Positions 28,310 through 37,315 of a DNA stretch of 40,264 bases are shown piece after piece. Position numbers and translations under genes: made by a program. The notes beneath the pieces were generated by a model. The model searched no databases, had not been told where the DNA came from, and saw only the letters and a program-made list of their open reading frames with translations. This DNA is from Thomasclavelia sp. (lineage in GTDB: Bacteria > Bacillota_I > Bacilli_A > Erysipelotrichales > Coprobacillaceae), in assembly GCF_017889095.1 (NCBI RefSeq), contig NZ_JAGHEW010000376.1:1-40264 (forward strand). The letters run 5' to 3'. The stretch's first letter is position 1. Each line of letters opens with the position of its first letter.

Positions 28310-30034
28310 ATGAACTATACCAACAATGATAATATAGAAATTATCACTACTTTATTAAAAAAGCATAAAATTAAGGATATTATAATTAGTCCTGGAGGAA
28401 CAAATATTCCTTTAATAAAATCCTTACAAAAAGATGATTTTTTTACTTGTTATTCTATTGTTGATGAAAGAAGTGCTATATATTTTGCTATAGGAGTATA
28501 CCTTCAAACAGGTAACATTGTGGCGACTGTGTGCACTAGTGCACAAGCTACTAGAAATTATATTCCAGGTTTGACAGAAGCTTACTACAAGCATGTTCCT
28601 ATATTAGCTATTACAATGGAAAAGCATCCACGTTTTACTTATCAAGAGTATATGCAAGCCCCTGATCAAACATCATTACCAAATGATTCAGTAAAAAAAT
28701 CAGTAGAATTGCCTTATATAAGTGATAGTAATGATGTTTATCATAGCATAAGATGTGTCAATGAGGCTATCTTAGAGTTGAGTAGAGAGGGAATGGGACC
28801 AGTACAATTATGTGTACCCTGGCTAGATTTCCCATTAAAAAGCAATAACATCAAAATCAGATCCATAAATAGATTTAGTAAAGACGATATTAAAGACTTA
28901 GAAATAAAAGATAAGAGTATAATGCTAGTGATAGGGGAACATAGGCCATTTAATAAAGAACAAACAGAAATTATAAATCGCTTTTGTGAGAATTATAACG
29001 TAATGGTTTATGTAAACCATTTGTCTAATTTTAATAATAAATATTCAATAAATGCTAACCTTCTTTTATCTACAATGAAGGATGAAGAATTTAATAACTT
29101 AAAACCTGATGTTTTTATTACAATAGGTGGTCAAACAGGCGATTATCCTTTATTTTTGACATTATCAAACAATAATATTGATATTGAGCATTGGAGAATT
29201 TGTGAAGATGGAAAGATAGTGGATACATATGACAAATTAACTAGGATATATCAATGTAGCCTAGAAGAATTTTTTAGTAATGTTCAGGATGCAGAATGTA
29301 AAGAACATTCATATTACCGTAAATGGGAATTAGCAAGGAAAGAAAAAAATATAAATATAAATGTTCCATTTTCAAGTTTATCAATTGCACAGTACCTGCA
29401 TAATAAGATACCGAAATCATCTATTATACAATTTTCAATATTACACAGTTTGCGAATTTGGAATTTATTTGAATTAGATTCATCTATAGAATGTTATTCA
29501 AATGTCGGAGCATTTGGAATAGACGGTGGAATGTCTACTCTTATTGGTCAAAGTATTGTTACAGATAAGCTATCCTTTATTATTATAGGTGATTTAGCTT
29601 TTTACTATGATATGAATTCTTTAGGAATAAGAGATATAAAAAGCAATTTAAGAATATTGCTTATTAATAATAATGGTGGTGTAGAATTTAAATTACATGG
29701 TGGAAATAATAAAGAAATAAATGAGTATATAGCTGCCGGAAATCATTTTAATAATGCCGAAGGGTGGGCAAATACATGTGGATTTCTTTATTTATCAGCT
29801 CATTCCATGGATGAGTTTATAAAATATTCTGAAAAATTTTTATCTGAATCGGATTTACCTATTATATTAGAGGTTTTTGTTAGCGATGAAGATGAAAGTG
29901 AGGCATATAATAGAGTGCTTGAATTTAACAAAAATTTATCTGTAAGCGAACAGGTCAAAAAGACTGTGAAAAACTCAGTAAAAACAATATTAGGGAAAAA
30001 AGCAGTTGATAAAATTAGAGAGTTAAAGAGGTAA
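28310..30034 (+). CDS. Thiamine diphosphate-dependent enzyme (MenD-like)
   Basis: IISPGGTNIPL, DERSAIYFAIGVYLQTGNIVATVCTSAQATRNYIPGLTEAYY, C-terminal ThDP region IIGDLAFYYDMNSLG...LLINNNGG. Confidence 0.87.
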   Translation: MNYTNNDNIEIITTLLKKHKIKDIIISPGGTNIPLIKSLQKDDFFTCYSIVDERSAIYFAIGVYLQTGNIVATVCTSAQATRNYIPGLTEAYYKHVPILAITMEKHPRFTYQEYMQAPDQTSLPNDSVKKSVELPYISDSNDVYHSIRCVNEAILELSREGMGPVQLCVPWLDFPLKSNNIKIRSINRFSKDDIKDLEIKDKSIMLVIGEHRPFNKEQTEIINRFCENYNVMVYVNHLSNFNNKYSINANLLLSTMKDEEFNNLKPDVFITIGGQTGDYPLFLTLSNNNIDIEHWRICEDGKIVDTYDKLTRIYQCSLEEFFSNVQDAECKEHSYYRKWELARKEKNININVPFSSLSIAQYLHNKIPKSSIIQFSILHSLRIWNLFELDSSIECYSNVGAFGIDGGMSTLIGQSIVTDKLSFIIIGDLAFYYDMNSLGIRDIKSNLRILLINNNGGVEFKLHGGNNKEINEYIAAGNHFNNAEGWANTCGFLYLSAHSMDEFIKYSEKFLSESDLPIILEVFVSDEDESEAYNRVLEFNKNLSVSEQVKKTVKNSVKTILGKKAVDKIRELKR

Positions 30035-30037
30035 AAA

Positions 30038-30892
30038 ATGAGGACTTTAGAGTTGATATATAAAATTAAACAGAAATTAACAAAAATAGAAAAAGAAAAA
30101 GTTCTTATTCCTGTTTATAACGGGTGTTTATTAAAAGATAGAATAGCATTTATTACAGGAGGTTCTTCTGGAATAGGATATGCAATTGCTAGTTCATTTT
30201 TAAGAAATGGTGCAAAAGTAATTATTTCAGGAAGAAATATTGATAGATTAAATATTGCAAAAGATAAGTTGATTAAAGAAACTGATTGTAATGAGAGTGA
30301 TATAATATGTTTTGAATTAGATATTACTAGAATTAATTATAATGAAAATAAATTAAATTCATTTTTAGATCAATATAAGAATATTGATATTTTTGTTAAT
30401 AACGCAGGCATAAATAAAGGTGAATCATTTCCAAATACAGATTTAATTGATTATGAAAATGTTTTGGATACAAATTTAAAAGGAATGTATTTTTTTTCAC
30501 AATATATATTTAAATATATGATAAAGAATAAGATACATGGAAATATACTTATTATTAATTCTTCTTCTTCTCTTAGACCTGCTATAACACCATATATTGT
30601 TTCTAAATGGGGTGAAAGATCACTTACTTTAGGTATGGCAAAAAAAGCATTGCAATATGGAATTACTGTTAATGGATTAGCTCCAGGTTCAACTTTAACA
30701 CCTATGTTAGAAAAAGGAAATAAAACAGATCTTTCTTTAGATTATTCTCCAATTAAAAGATATATTGCACCAGAAGAAATTGGAAATATGGCTACATTTT
30801 TAGTTAGTGATATGGGAAAGACTATTATTGGAGATACAATATATATGACAGGAGGAGCAGGAGTTATTACATATGATGATATGCAGTATTAG
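30038..30892 (+). CDS. Short-chain dehydrogenase/reductase
   Basis: RIAFITGGSSGIGYAIASSFLRNGAKVIISGRN, VNNAGINKGE, catalytic S-Y-K region (SSSSLRPAITPYIVSKWG). Confidence 0.93.
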   Translation: MRTLELIYKIKQKLTKIEKEKVLIPVYNGCLLKDRIAFITGGSSGIGYAIASSFLRNGAKVIISGRNIDRLNIAKDKLIKETDCNESDIICFELDITRINYNENKLNSFLDQYKNIDIFVNNAGINKGESFPNTDLIDYENVLDTNLKGMYFFSQYIFKYMIKNKIHGNILIINSSSSLRPAITPYIVSKWGERSLTLGMAKKALQYGITVNGLAPGSTLTPMLEKGNKTDLSLDYSPIKRYIAPEEIGNMATFLVSDMGKTIIGDTIYMTGGAGVITYDDMQY

Positions 30893-30906
30893 GAAAGGGG
30901 AATATT

Positions 30907-32304
30907 ATGGTAAAGAGTAAATATAATACGCTTGTAAAAAATATTGGTTTGTTTACAATAGGAAGTTTTGGATCAAAAATAGTTTCTTTTTTAATGGTTC
31001 CATTATATACTGCAGTTTTAAGTACTTCAGATTATGGTATGGTAGATCTTGTTTCCTCAACTGCACAATTATTAATACCAATATTAATTTTAAGTATTCA
31101 AGATGCTACTTTACGCTTTAGTATGGATTCAAAGTATGAAAAAAGTGATGTTATATCTACAACTATCAACATAATAATAAAAGGTTCAATAATATTAATC
31201 TTCGGAGTTTTTATCGTAGAAATAATTGGATTATTTTCGTTGGAATTATCATATTATGTATTTTTGATACTGTTATTTATATTGGGATCTTTAAATAATT
31301 GCTTTAATTTATATTTGAAAGCGAAAAATAATGCATCTGCTATAGCAATCAGTGGTATTTTAACTACATTTATTACATGTGTTAGTAATATCCTTTTATT
31401 GATTGTATTTACGTTTGGTACTACTGGATATATGATAAGTAATGTAATCGGGTTAGCCTTATCAGTATTGTACCAGCTTTTTATTGGGAAGATTTATAAG
31501 GATTTACATTTAGTAAATTATAATAATTTATCAAAACCTATGACTAAATATAGTATTCCATTAATTTCTAATTCTATTGCATGGTGGATCAATTATACAA
31601 GTGATCGATATATACTTGCATATTTATGTGGAGTAGCTGCTAACGGTATATATTCAGTAGCTTATAAAATTCCAACAATATTAACTACCTTTCAGAGTAT
31701 TTTTTATAATGCATGGTCTATATCAGCTATTTCAGAATATGATAAAAATGATAAAGATGGATTTATTAGTAATAATTATACTTTATACAGTTGTGTTTCA
31801 ATTTTAGTATGTTCGTTTTTATTGATAATAAATGTCCCATTAGCATCTGTTTTATATTCCGGAGAATACTTTATAGCTTGGCGAAGTGTTCCATTCTTAC
31901 TGGTAGGAACTGTATTTAATGGAATAGCACAATTTGAAGGGTGCCTTTTTGCTGCAACAAAAAGGACTAAAATGGTCTCGTTTACTACTGTAATTGGAGC
32001 ACTTGTAAATATGATATGTAATTTTATATTCATATACTTTTTTGGAGCTATAGGTGCAGCGTTTTCAACAATGCTAGGATATGGGGTTACATGGTTATTA
32101 AGAACCATTTTTTTACAGACATTCATTAAAATGAAAGTAAATTGGTCTAAACATAGAATTATCCTATGTTTAATCATTATTCAGGCTATTCTTGCAACTT
32201 TAAATATATTTAATTTTCTGCAAATTATAATATTCATAGTAATAGTATTTATGCATAAAGAATATATTCAGAAGATTTTTAATTTAGTGATAAGTCATAC
32301 ATAA
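30907..32304 (+). CDS. Wzx-type oligosaccharide flippase
   Basis: LVKNIGLFTIGSFGSKIVSFLMVPLYTAVLSTSDYGMVDLVSS; 12-14 TM MATE-like flippase pattern. Confidence 0.93.
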   Translation: MVKSKYNTLVKNIGLFTIGSFGSKIVSFLMVPLYTAVLSTSDYGMVDLVSSTAQLLIPILILSIQDATLRFSMDSKYEKSDVISTTINIIIKGSIILIFGVFIVEIIGLFSLELSYYVFLILLFILGSLNNCFNLYLKAKNNASAIAISGILTTFITCVSNILLLIVFTFGTTGYMISNVIGLALSVLYQLFIGKIYKDLHLVNYNNLSKPMTKYSIPLISNSIAWWINYTSDRYILAYLCGVAANGIYSVAYKIPTILTTFQSIFYNAWSISAISEYDKNDKDGFISNNYTLYSCVSILVCSFLLIINVPLASVLYSGEYFIAWRSVPFLLVGTVFNGIAQFEGCLFAATKRTKMVSFTTVIGALVNMICNFIFIYFFGAIGAAFSTMLGYGVTWLLRTIFLQTFIKMKVNWSKHRIILCLIIIQAILATLNIFNFLQIIIFIVIVFMHKEYIQKIFNLVISHT

Positions 32305-32877
32305 TAGACTTGGTTTTATAATGAATATAGATAATGTATTGAAAGAAATCATTTTTGTGCAATTGAAAGGATGGAAAATATAGAATAAAATTGATTAAAC
32401 TCTAATAAAAATATAAAAAGCAAGCATTATTTTTTGAATATTACGTTTCTAATGGTAATAAACGGAAATCTAGCCATAGAATTAAATCTTTAAAACATTA
32501 GTCAATTTATATTTGAGTATCAAAGTATACTAAGTTATATTTTAAGGAATTTTTTATTGATCATTAATGTATGGTTCATTATATTAAAGAAGTATATTCA
32601 AAAACTTAGCATTATTCAAATTCATAGTATATTTACTAAAATAAATTTCCTTTATATATGACATGATTTGTATGGTAAATTGAATTTTGTTTTTGTAATG
32701 TGATAAAGTGGATATATCGAATATAAATAGTTATCAATTTAGAACTAAAGTGATGTTTAATATCAAAAAAGTATTAATATCGCTAAGTAAAGCATGTTAA
32801 AAGTATCGTTATGTGGATTCAACAAATATGAGAACACTATATCCCTAGGTTAATTAATTTACTAGTTGCTTACGGAA

Positions 32878-33031
32878 TGGTGGATAAAAATCTAAATGTG
32901 TACTTATCTTTCAATTTCCTACTGCATAAAGATAAAATAGATGTAGATATATTGACAATAAAAGAATATTCATTTTGTATAAATAGTAAAAAAGGTAGAA
33001 TGTTAATCCAAAATATTAATAAATTTATTTA
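32878..33031 (+). pseudogene. Possible decayed coding remnant in a ~1 kb gap
   Basis: About 50 codons without start context: VDKNLNVYLSFNFLLHKDKIDVDILTIKEYSFCINSKKGRMLIQNINKFI*; no family assigned. Confidence 0.25.
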
Positions 33032-33281
33032 AAAAAACTTGATTAACCATGAGACACAGAACATGTAATTAAAATTAGATAAATCCAGAAATATAAACAG
33101 ATTTATTTAGATTATAAGTACTGGCTTTATGATTTTTTTAAGAAAAAACTATACCCCTGTATGATGTGGTCAATCAAGTAAAAAATTATTTATTAAAATA
33201 AATAAAAAATATGTAATATAGGATTTAAAATTAATTAATAATGACTTTTTAAATACAGAGAGTAGTTAGAAGGAGTTTGAT

Positions 33282-34094
33282 ATGTATATTAATACAACAA
33301 GTAAAGAGGAAATAGAAAAATCACTATGTCAGGTACTCAATATAAATAGGGAAAAACTATATGAATTGATAGAGGAATGTTATAACTTATTTCAAAGAAA
33401 TCATCAAGTGTTTGTTATAGATGATCAGTTTGATTTCTTTTATAAGTTTGTAGAAAAACATCAGGTAGAAAATATTGATAAGGTATTACTAATACATTTA
33501 TCCAGACGATTGCAAAATGATGAAGATAATAATGGCTATAATTTTCTTGGCACATTAACATATAAAACTTCTTTATCAAACTTTTTGGGGAGATATGGTA
33601 TTACTTTTCAGTACGATGATCATATAAAAATGCTAGTCGATGATAAAGAAATTAATCTAGATAATGGAGATGAAAGCTATTCTTATTATTATTTAAAAAA
33701 TAGATTTGGATATCTTTATAAAGATTTTAATTTTAAAGGATATATGTTTGGTGATAACATAGAAAAAAGTGAAGTATATGAGATACATGAGGAAGGTCCA
33801 GAATTTTTTGGATACCTTTTTTTATTTACTGATGATAAATTTATAGATGATTTTTATGAACAGTCTGAATATTATAAATTTGAATATTTAGTACCTTTAG
33901 AAATGTTAAATTTTGAGGACTGTGAAACAATGTCTGATACTGATAAGCAAAGATATATTATTGTGAACTGTTTGCAAAGACTTTATAGATATGTTTTTGA
34001 TCCTGATATGAATATCTATGAAAACAGGGTCTTATGTATAGAAGATGATATTGCATTATCAGACAGCTATTTAATCAGTAAAACGAAAATATAG
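33282..34094 (+). CDS. Hypothetical protein, 270 aa
   Basis: Good SD (aaggag) and long ORF in an isolated unit followed by a terminator; no family recognised. Confidence 0.7.
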   Translation: MYINTTSKEEIEKSLCQVLNINREKLYELIEECYNLFQRNHQVFVIDDQFDFFYKFVEKHQVENIDKVLLIHLSRRLQNDEDNNGYNFLGTLTYKTSLSNFLGRYGITFQYDDHIKMLVDDKEINLDNGDESYSYYYLKNRFGYLYKDFNFKGYMFGDNIEKSEVYEIHEEGPEFFGYLFLFTDDKFIDDFYEQSEYYKFEYLVPLEMLNFEDCETMSDTDKQRYIIVNCLQRLYRYVFDPDMNIYENRVLCIEDDIALSDSYLISKTKI

Positions 34095-34178
34095 GTACTA
34101 ATATTTTAAGTAGCATTTCATTAGACTAATAAAAAACTATTTTATAGGTTATAAAAATTTAATATTGTTTACATTATG

Positions 34179-34212
34179 GGTCAGTGACTATATTTAGCAC
34201 TGACCTTTTTTG
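34179..34212 (+). terminator. Intrinsic terminator
   Basis: GGTCAGTG (34179-34186) / CACTGACC (34198-34205) followed by TTTTTT. Confidence 0.9.
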
Positions 34213-34444
34213 TTATATGTGGATATTAAGTTAAGTTTTCATATTATTTTGTTATGCTAATTGACCTCATTGCATGTAAAAAAGTTAATTTAATTGGTAT
34301 TTTTTTGTGATTGTTATTATTTAACAGTATTTGTTTGATATTATATTTCAACAATTCAATGTTGGGGAGAGAGCGATGAACAACACTATACGTGCACCAC
34401 CTATACTTTCATATATTTTATCAAAATATTATGGAGGTATAGTA

Positions 34445-34894
34445 ATGTATAAAAGTGATTATTCAAAGTATTGTTTTAGACAGATTAAAGATGAAAATGG
34501 AGATAAAAAGTATTATATAAAGATAAAAAAGGAATTTATAGAAGTACCTAAAGAAGTATATTCATTAATTATTAATAGTGTACATACAGAATCATATAGA
34601 AATAAAAGAAGAGCAGCGGTAACGATCCAATATTATGAAGGTGTGGAAAGTGAAGCTGCTCCTTTTTTTTGCAATTTTGCTGATGAGATCCACACTAAGT
34701 TTTTAGCAAAACAGGCTATAAAAGAAATAATGAAATTGCCTGTTAAGTACAGAGATATAGCCTACTGTATTTTTGTTTTGGAGTATACCCAAAGTGAAAC
34801 TGCCCGAATTCTAAATATCCCTTACAGCACAGTTCATGACAGAAAAATAAAAGCAATGAAAATTTTACAAAAAAAAATTAAAAAAAACCGTTAA
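34445..34894 (+). CDS. Sigma-70 region-4-like regulator (ICE sigma factor-like)
   Basis: KLPVKYRDIAYCIFVLEYTQSETARILNIPYSTVHDRKIKAMKILQKKIK; SD ggagg before ATG 34445. Confidence 0.75.
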   Translation: MYKSDYSKYCFRQIKDENGDKKYYIKIKKEFIEVPKEVYSLIINSVHTESYRNKRRAAVTIQYYEGVESEAAPFFCNFADEIHTKFLAKQAIKEIMKLPVKYRDIAYCIFVLEYTQSETARILNIPYSTVHDRKIKAMKILQKKIKKNR

Positions 34895-34959
34895 ATGATA
34901 TTCCAGCTTTGTCAGCAATAAGTGAAGGGTTAAACATCACTTAAACGGAGGAATTAAAG

Positions 34960-35280
34960 ATGAACAAATTAAACGCTTTTATTTATTGTCGAGTTCTAAC
35001 AGAAGAAGCTAGAAACTTACTGATGTATCAGGAAGAAATATTATCAAAAAAGGCAGTAGAAGATGGTTATGAAATATTTGGTAAAGTTTGTTTAGTTGAT
35101 ACTGGTAAGAGTTTTGGATCTTTTAAAATGCAGGCACTAATCGGATATATTCGAAAAGAAAAGATAAATGCAATTTATGTATATGATAGAACAAGATTAT
35201 GTATATATAAGGATTTATATATGGAATTTAAAATGTTATGTGATATGCATCATGTTGAGATTATATGTCTAAATTCATAA
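34960..35280 (+). CDS. Stand-alone serine recombinase N-terminal-like domain lacking the nucleophilic Ser
   Basis: MNKLNAFIYCRVLTEEARN (canonical YxRVST replaced by YCRVLT), INAIYVYDRTRLCIYKDLYMEFKMLCDMHHVEIICLN; no C-terminal DNA-binding domain. Confidence 0.65.
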   Translation: MNKLNAFIYCRVLTEEARNLLMYQEEILSKKAVEDGYEIFGKVCLVDTGKSFGSFKMQALIGYIRKEKINAIYVYDRTRLCIYKDLYMEFKMLCDMHHVEIICLNS

Positions 35281-35310
35281 TTGATTAATTAACAGTGTAT
35301 CGTAGTCGTG

Positions 35311-35350
35311 ATCCTCCTTTCTTTATTAAAGGAATAACAGGAAGGAGGAT
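35311..35350 (+). promoter_or_regulatory. Anti-Shine-Dalgarno hairpin upstream of a sigma-like gene
   Basis: ATCCTCCTT (35311-35319) is perfectly complementary to AAGGAGGAT (35342-35350), the SD of GTG 35356. Confidence 0.7.
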
Positions 35351-35355
35351 TTAAA

Positions 35356-35796
35356 GTGGGCTTTAATTATGCTAAGGAAAAAATCAAATGGGATAAATGG
35401 AAAGAAAAGGAAGAAGAACTGTTAAATTCGTTGGGTGTTGATCAAGAAATAATCAAACAGTTAAGAGATTATGATTGGGAAATGTTTAAAACAGAACGAA
35501 GAATACGCTCAAGACAAACTGTTTTTTCAAATCAGCTGTTTAATAACATTTCATTTTATGATAAAAAAGAAATTTCAACAGTAGAAGACTTATTGGATGA
35601 AATAGAGAATGAAGCCCTTCTTCATTATTTATCGCAGACCGATAAAGTAACAATGAATATTCTTTTATTAAAAATCAAAGGGTTTTCTACTAAGGAAATA
35701 TCCCAGATATTAAATATCAGTCATTCAGTAATCTATTCTAGAATACATCATTTAAAAGAAAAATTAAAAAAATTTCATAATGATGTCCAAAAATAG
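35356..35796 (+). CDS. Sigma-70 region-4-like regulator
   Basis: LSQTDKVTMNILLLKIKGFSTKEISQILNISHSVIYSRIHHLKEKLKKF. Confidence 0.7.
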   Translation: MGFNYAKEKIKWDKWKEKEEELLNSLGVDQEIIKQLRDYDWEMFKTERRIRSRQTVFSNQLFNNISFYDKKEISTVEDLLDEIENEALLHYLSQTDKVTMNILLLKIKGFSTKEISQILNISHSVIYSRIHHLKEKLKKFHNDVQK

Positions 35797-36187
35797 CGGT
35801 TTTAAATGCCTATATATTGAAGGGGTTAATAATACCTCGATATAGGACATTGGAAACTGAATAGCAAGACTGATAACGTTACTTATATTTAAGCCCGGCA
35901 AGAAGTACGCCACGACAACAGGATCAGGAGGTAAAACATTTAAAATTCTGATATAGCGGTAATACCGGATTGCAGTCATAATTTGCTGATATGATGGCGA
36001 TGAGGATATAAGAAGATAATGATACACATAGTGAGTCTAAGTCCGAGCATTGATCAAATGTCGCAGACAAGACACTATATAGGTGAGAGTCCTATGAGTT
36101 AGTTTATAACGCCTTAAAGATTATAAAGACTCGTGGAACTGCGTAGCAAAGCAGTCTATCAGAATTGCAGTATTTATAATCGTCAAT
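35797..36187 (+). ncRNA. Candidate structured non-coding RNA
   Basis: No plausible ORF on + strand; nested stems CCTATAT(35809)/ATATAGG(35840), ATAGG(36079)/CCTAT(36091), GATTATAAA(36119-36127)/TTTATAATC(36173-36181) enclosing ACTGC(36138)/GCAGT(36151). GC-richer than its neighbours. Confidence 0.5.
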
Positions 36188-36262
36188 GAATTATCTTTTA
36201 TGATTTTGAATAATTAAATCATTAATAAGATAATTCTTGATGTACATAAGAAGTGAGGTGAG

Positions 36263-36640
36263 ATGATGAATAGAACTTTAGAAAGAGGAGAAGTTTATCT
36301 AGCTGATTTGAATCCGGTAATTGGTAATGAACAGGGTGGAATTCGACCAGTACTTATTATTCAAAATGATGTTGGGAACATATTTAGTAATACAACTATT
36401 GTAGCTTCAATGACTTCTTATATAAGACATAAACCGAATTTGCCAACTCATGTATATATAAAAAATAGAGAGGGATTAAGTCATAATTCATTAGTGCTGT
36501 TGGAACAAATACGAACCATTGATAAAAAAAGACTTATTAGAAGATTATGTAAACTTAAATATAATGAGATGGAAAAGATTGACATATGTTTATTAGTCAG
36601 TATCGGTATAGAAAATACTGATCAATATCAGATGAATTAA
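36263..36640 (+). CDS. MazF/PemK-family toxin (no adjacent MazE-like gene)
   Basis: RGEVYLADLNPVIGNEQGGIRPVLIIQNDVGNIFSNTTIVASMTS. Confidence 0.92.
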   Translation: MMNRTLERGEVYLADLNPVIGNEQGGIRPVLIIQNDVGNIFSNTTIVASMTSYIRHKPNLPTHVYIKNREGLSHNSLVLLEQIRTIDKKRLIRRLCKLKYNEMEKIDICLLVSIGIENTDQYQMN

Positions 36641-36784
36641 ATATCAACTATACGATTTGAAATTTTGAACATTCGTCTTTTTATAATTAATCTTTTAGAC
36701 TAAAGATAGGATATGTAATAAAAACATATTCAAAGAGTAATAGCTCATAAATAAAAATATTTGGACAAGTATTGGAGGATTTGT

Positions 36785-37303
36785 ATGAAAACACAAGATA
36801 AGGAATTTGAAATTAAAGTCACTAAACTTTTGTTATTTTTAGTAGAGAATACAGGCTTTACATTAGAAGAATTGTTAGATGCTAAAGTCTATGATATGAC
36901 TATTAATCGACATTATCTGATAATTAAAGAACATGCTGAAGAGATCAATAAGCATATTTTTGAAACAGTTGAAGAATGGTTAGAAACTAATAAACATCCA
37001 AGTCTATTTTGTACATATGATGGAAAAGATTTAAATAACAAATTAGAAGAGGGTTGCATTAAAGAAACAGGAAAACAAAAGCTTTATATTGATATGCCTC
37101 ATTTTACAGGCAGAAATGTTCCAGTAACTGAAATTGCAAAAGCTTCAGGTAAAGATATTCAATATATTAGATATGGATTACAAAAAGGTTTTATGACTTT
37201 TGGATATGCCTATCAAAAGGGAAATAGTAGTGAATACAATTATTATTGTCCAGATAAAAAGGTTTGGGAAGAACTAGGTTATTACTCCGATGGAAAAGAT
37301 TAG
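36785..37303 (+). CDS. Excisionase-like DNA-binding protein
   Basis: C-terminal VPVTEIAKASGKDIQYIRYGLQKGFMTFGYAYQK immediately upstream of the integrase; SD ggagga before ATG 36785. Confidence 0.65.
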   Translation: MKTQDKEFEIKVTKLLLFLVENTGFTLEELLDAKVYDMTINRHYLIIKEHAEEINKHIFETVEEWLETNKHPSLFCTYDGKDLNNKLEEGCIKETGKQKLYIDMPHFTGRNVPVTEIAKASGKDIQYIRYGLQKGFMTFGYAYQKGNSSEYNYYCPDKKVWEELGYYSDGKD

Positions 37304-37315
37304 GAGGAAAAGAAA

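Noticed and set aside
31776-32177. 133-aa minus-strand ORF inside the flippase gene
   Set aside because: Antisense to a well-supported multi-TM flippase; no independent signals.
35764-36027. 87-aa minus-strand ORF
   Set aside because: Lies across the structured non-coding region and the end of the sigma-like gene; composition not convincing and no clear SD.
36078-36096. Group II intron fragment based on the ATAGG-tgagagt-CCTAT stem
   Set aside because: Resembles the GGTGAAAGTCC-type motif only loosely; no domain V hairpin or intron-encoded protein was found nearby.
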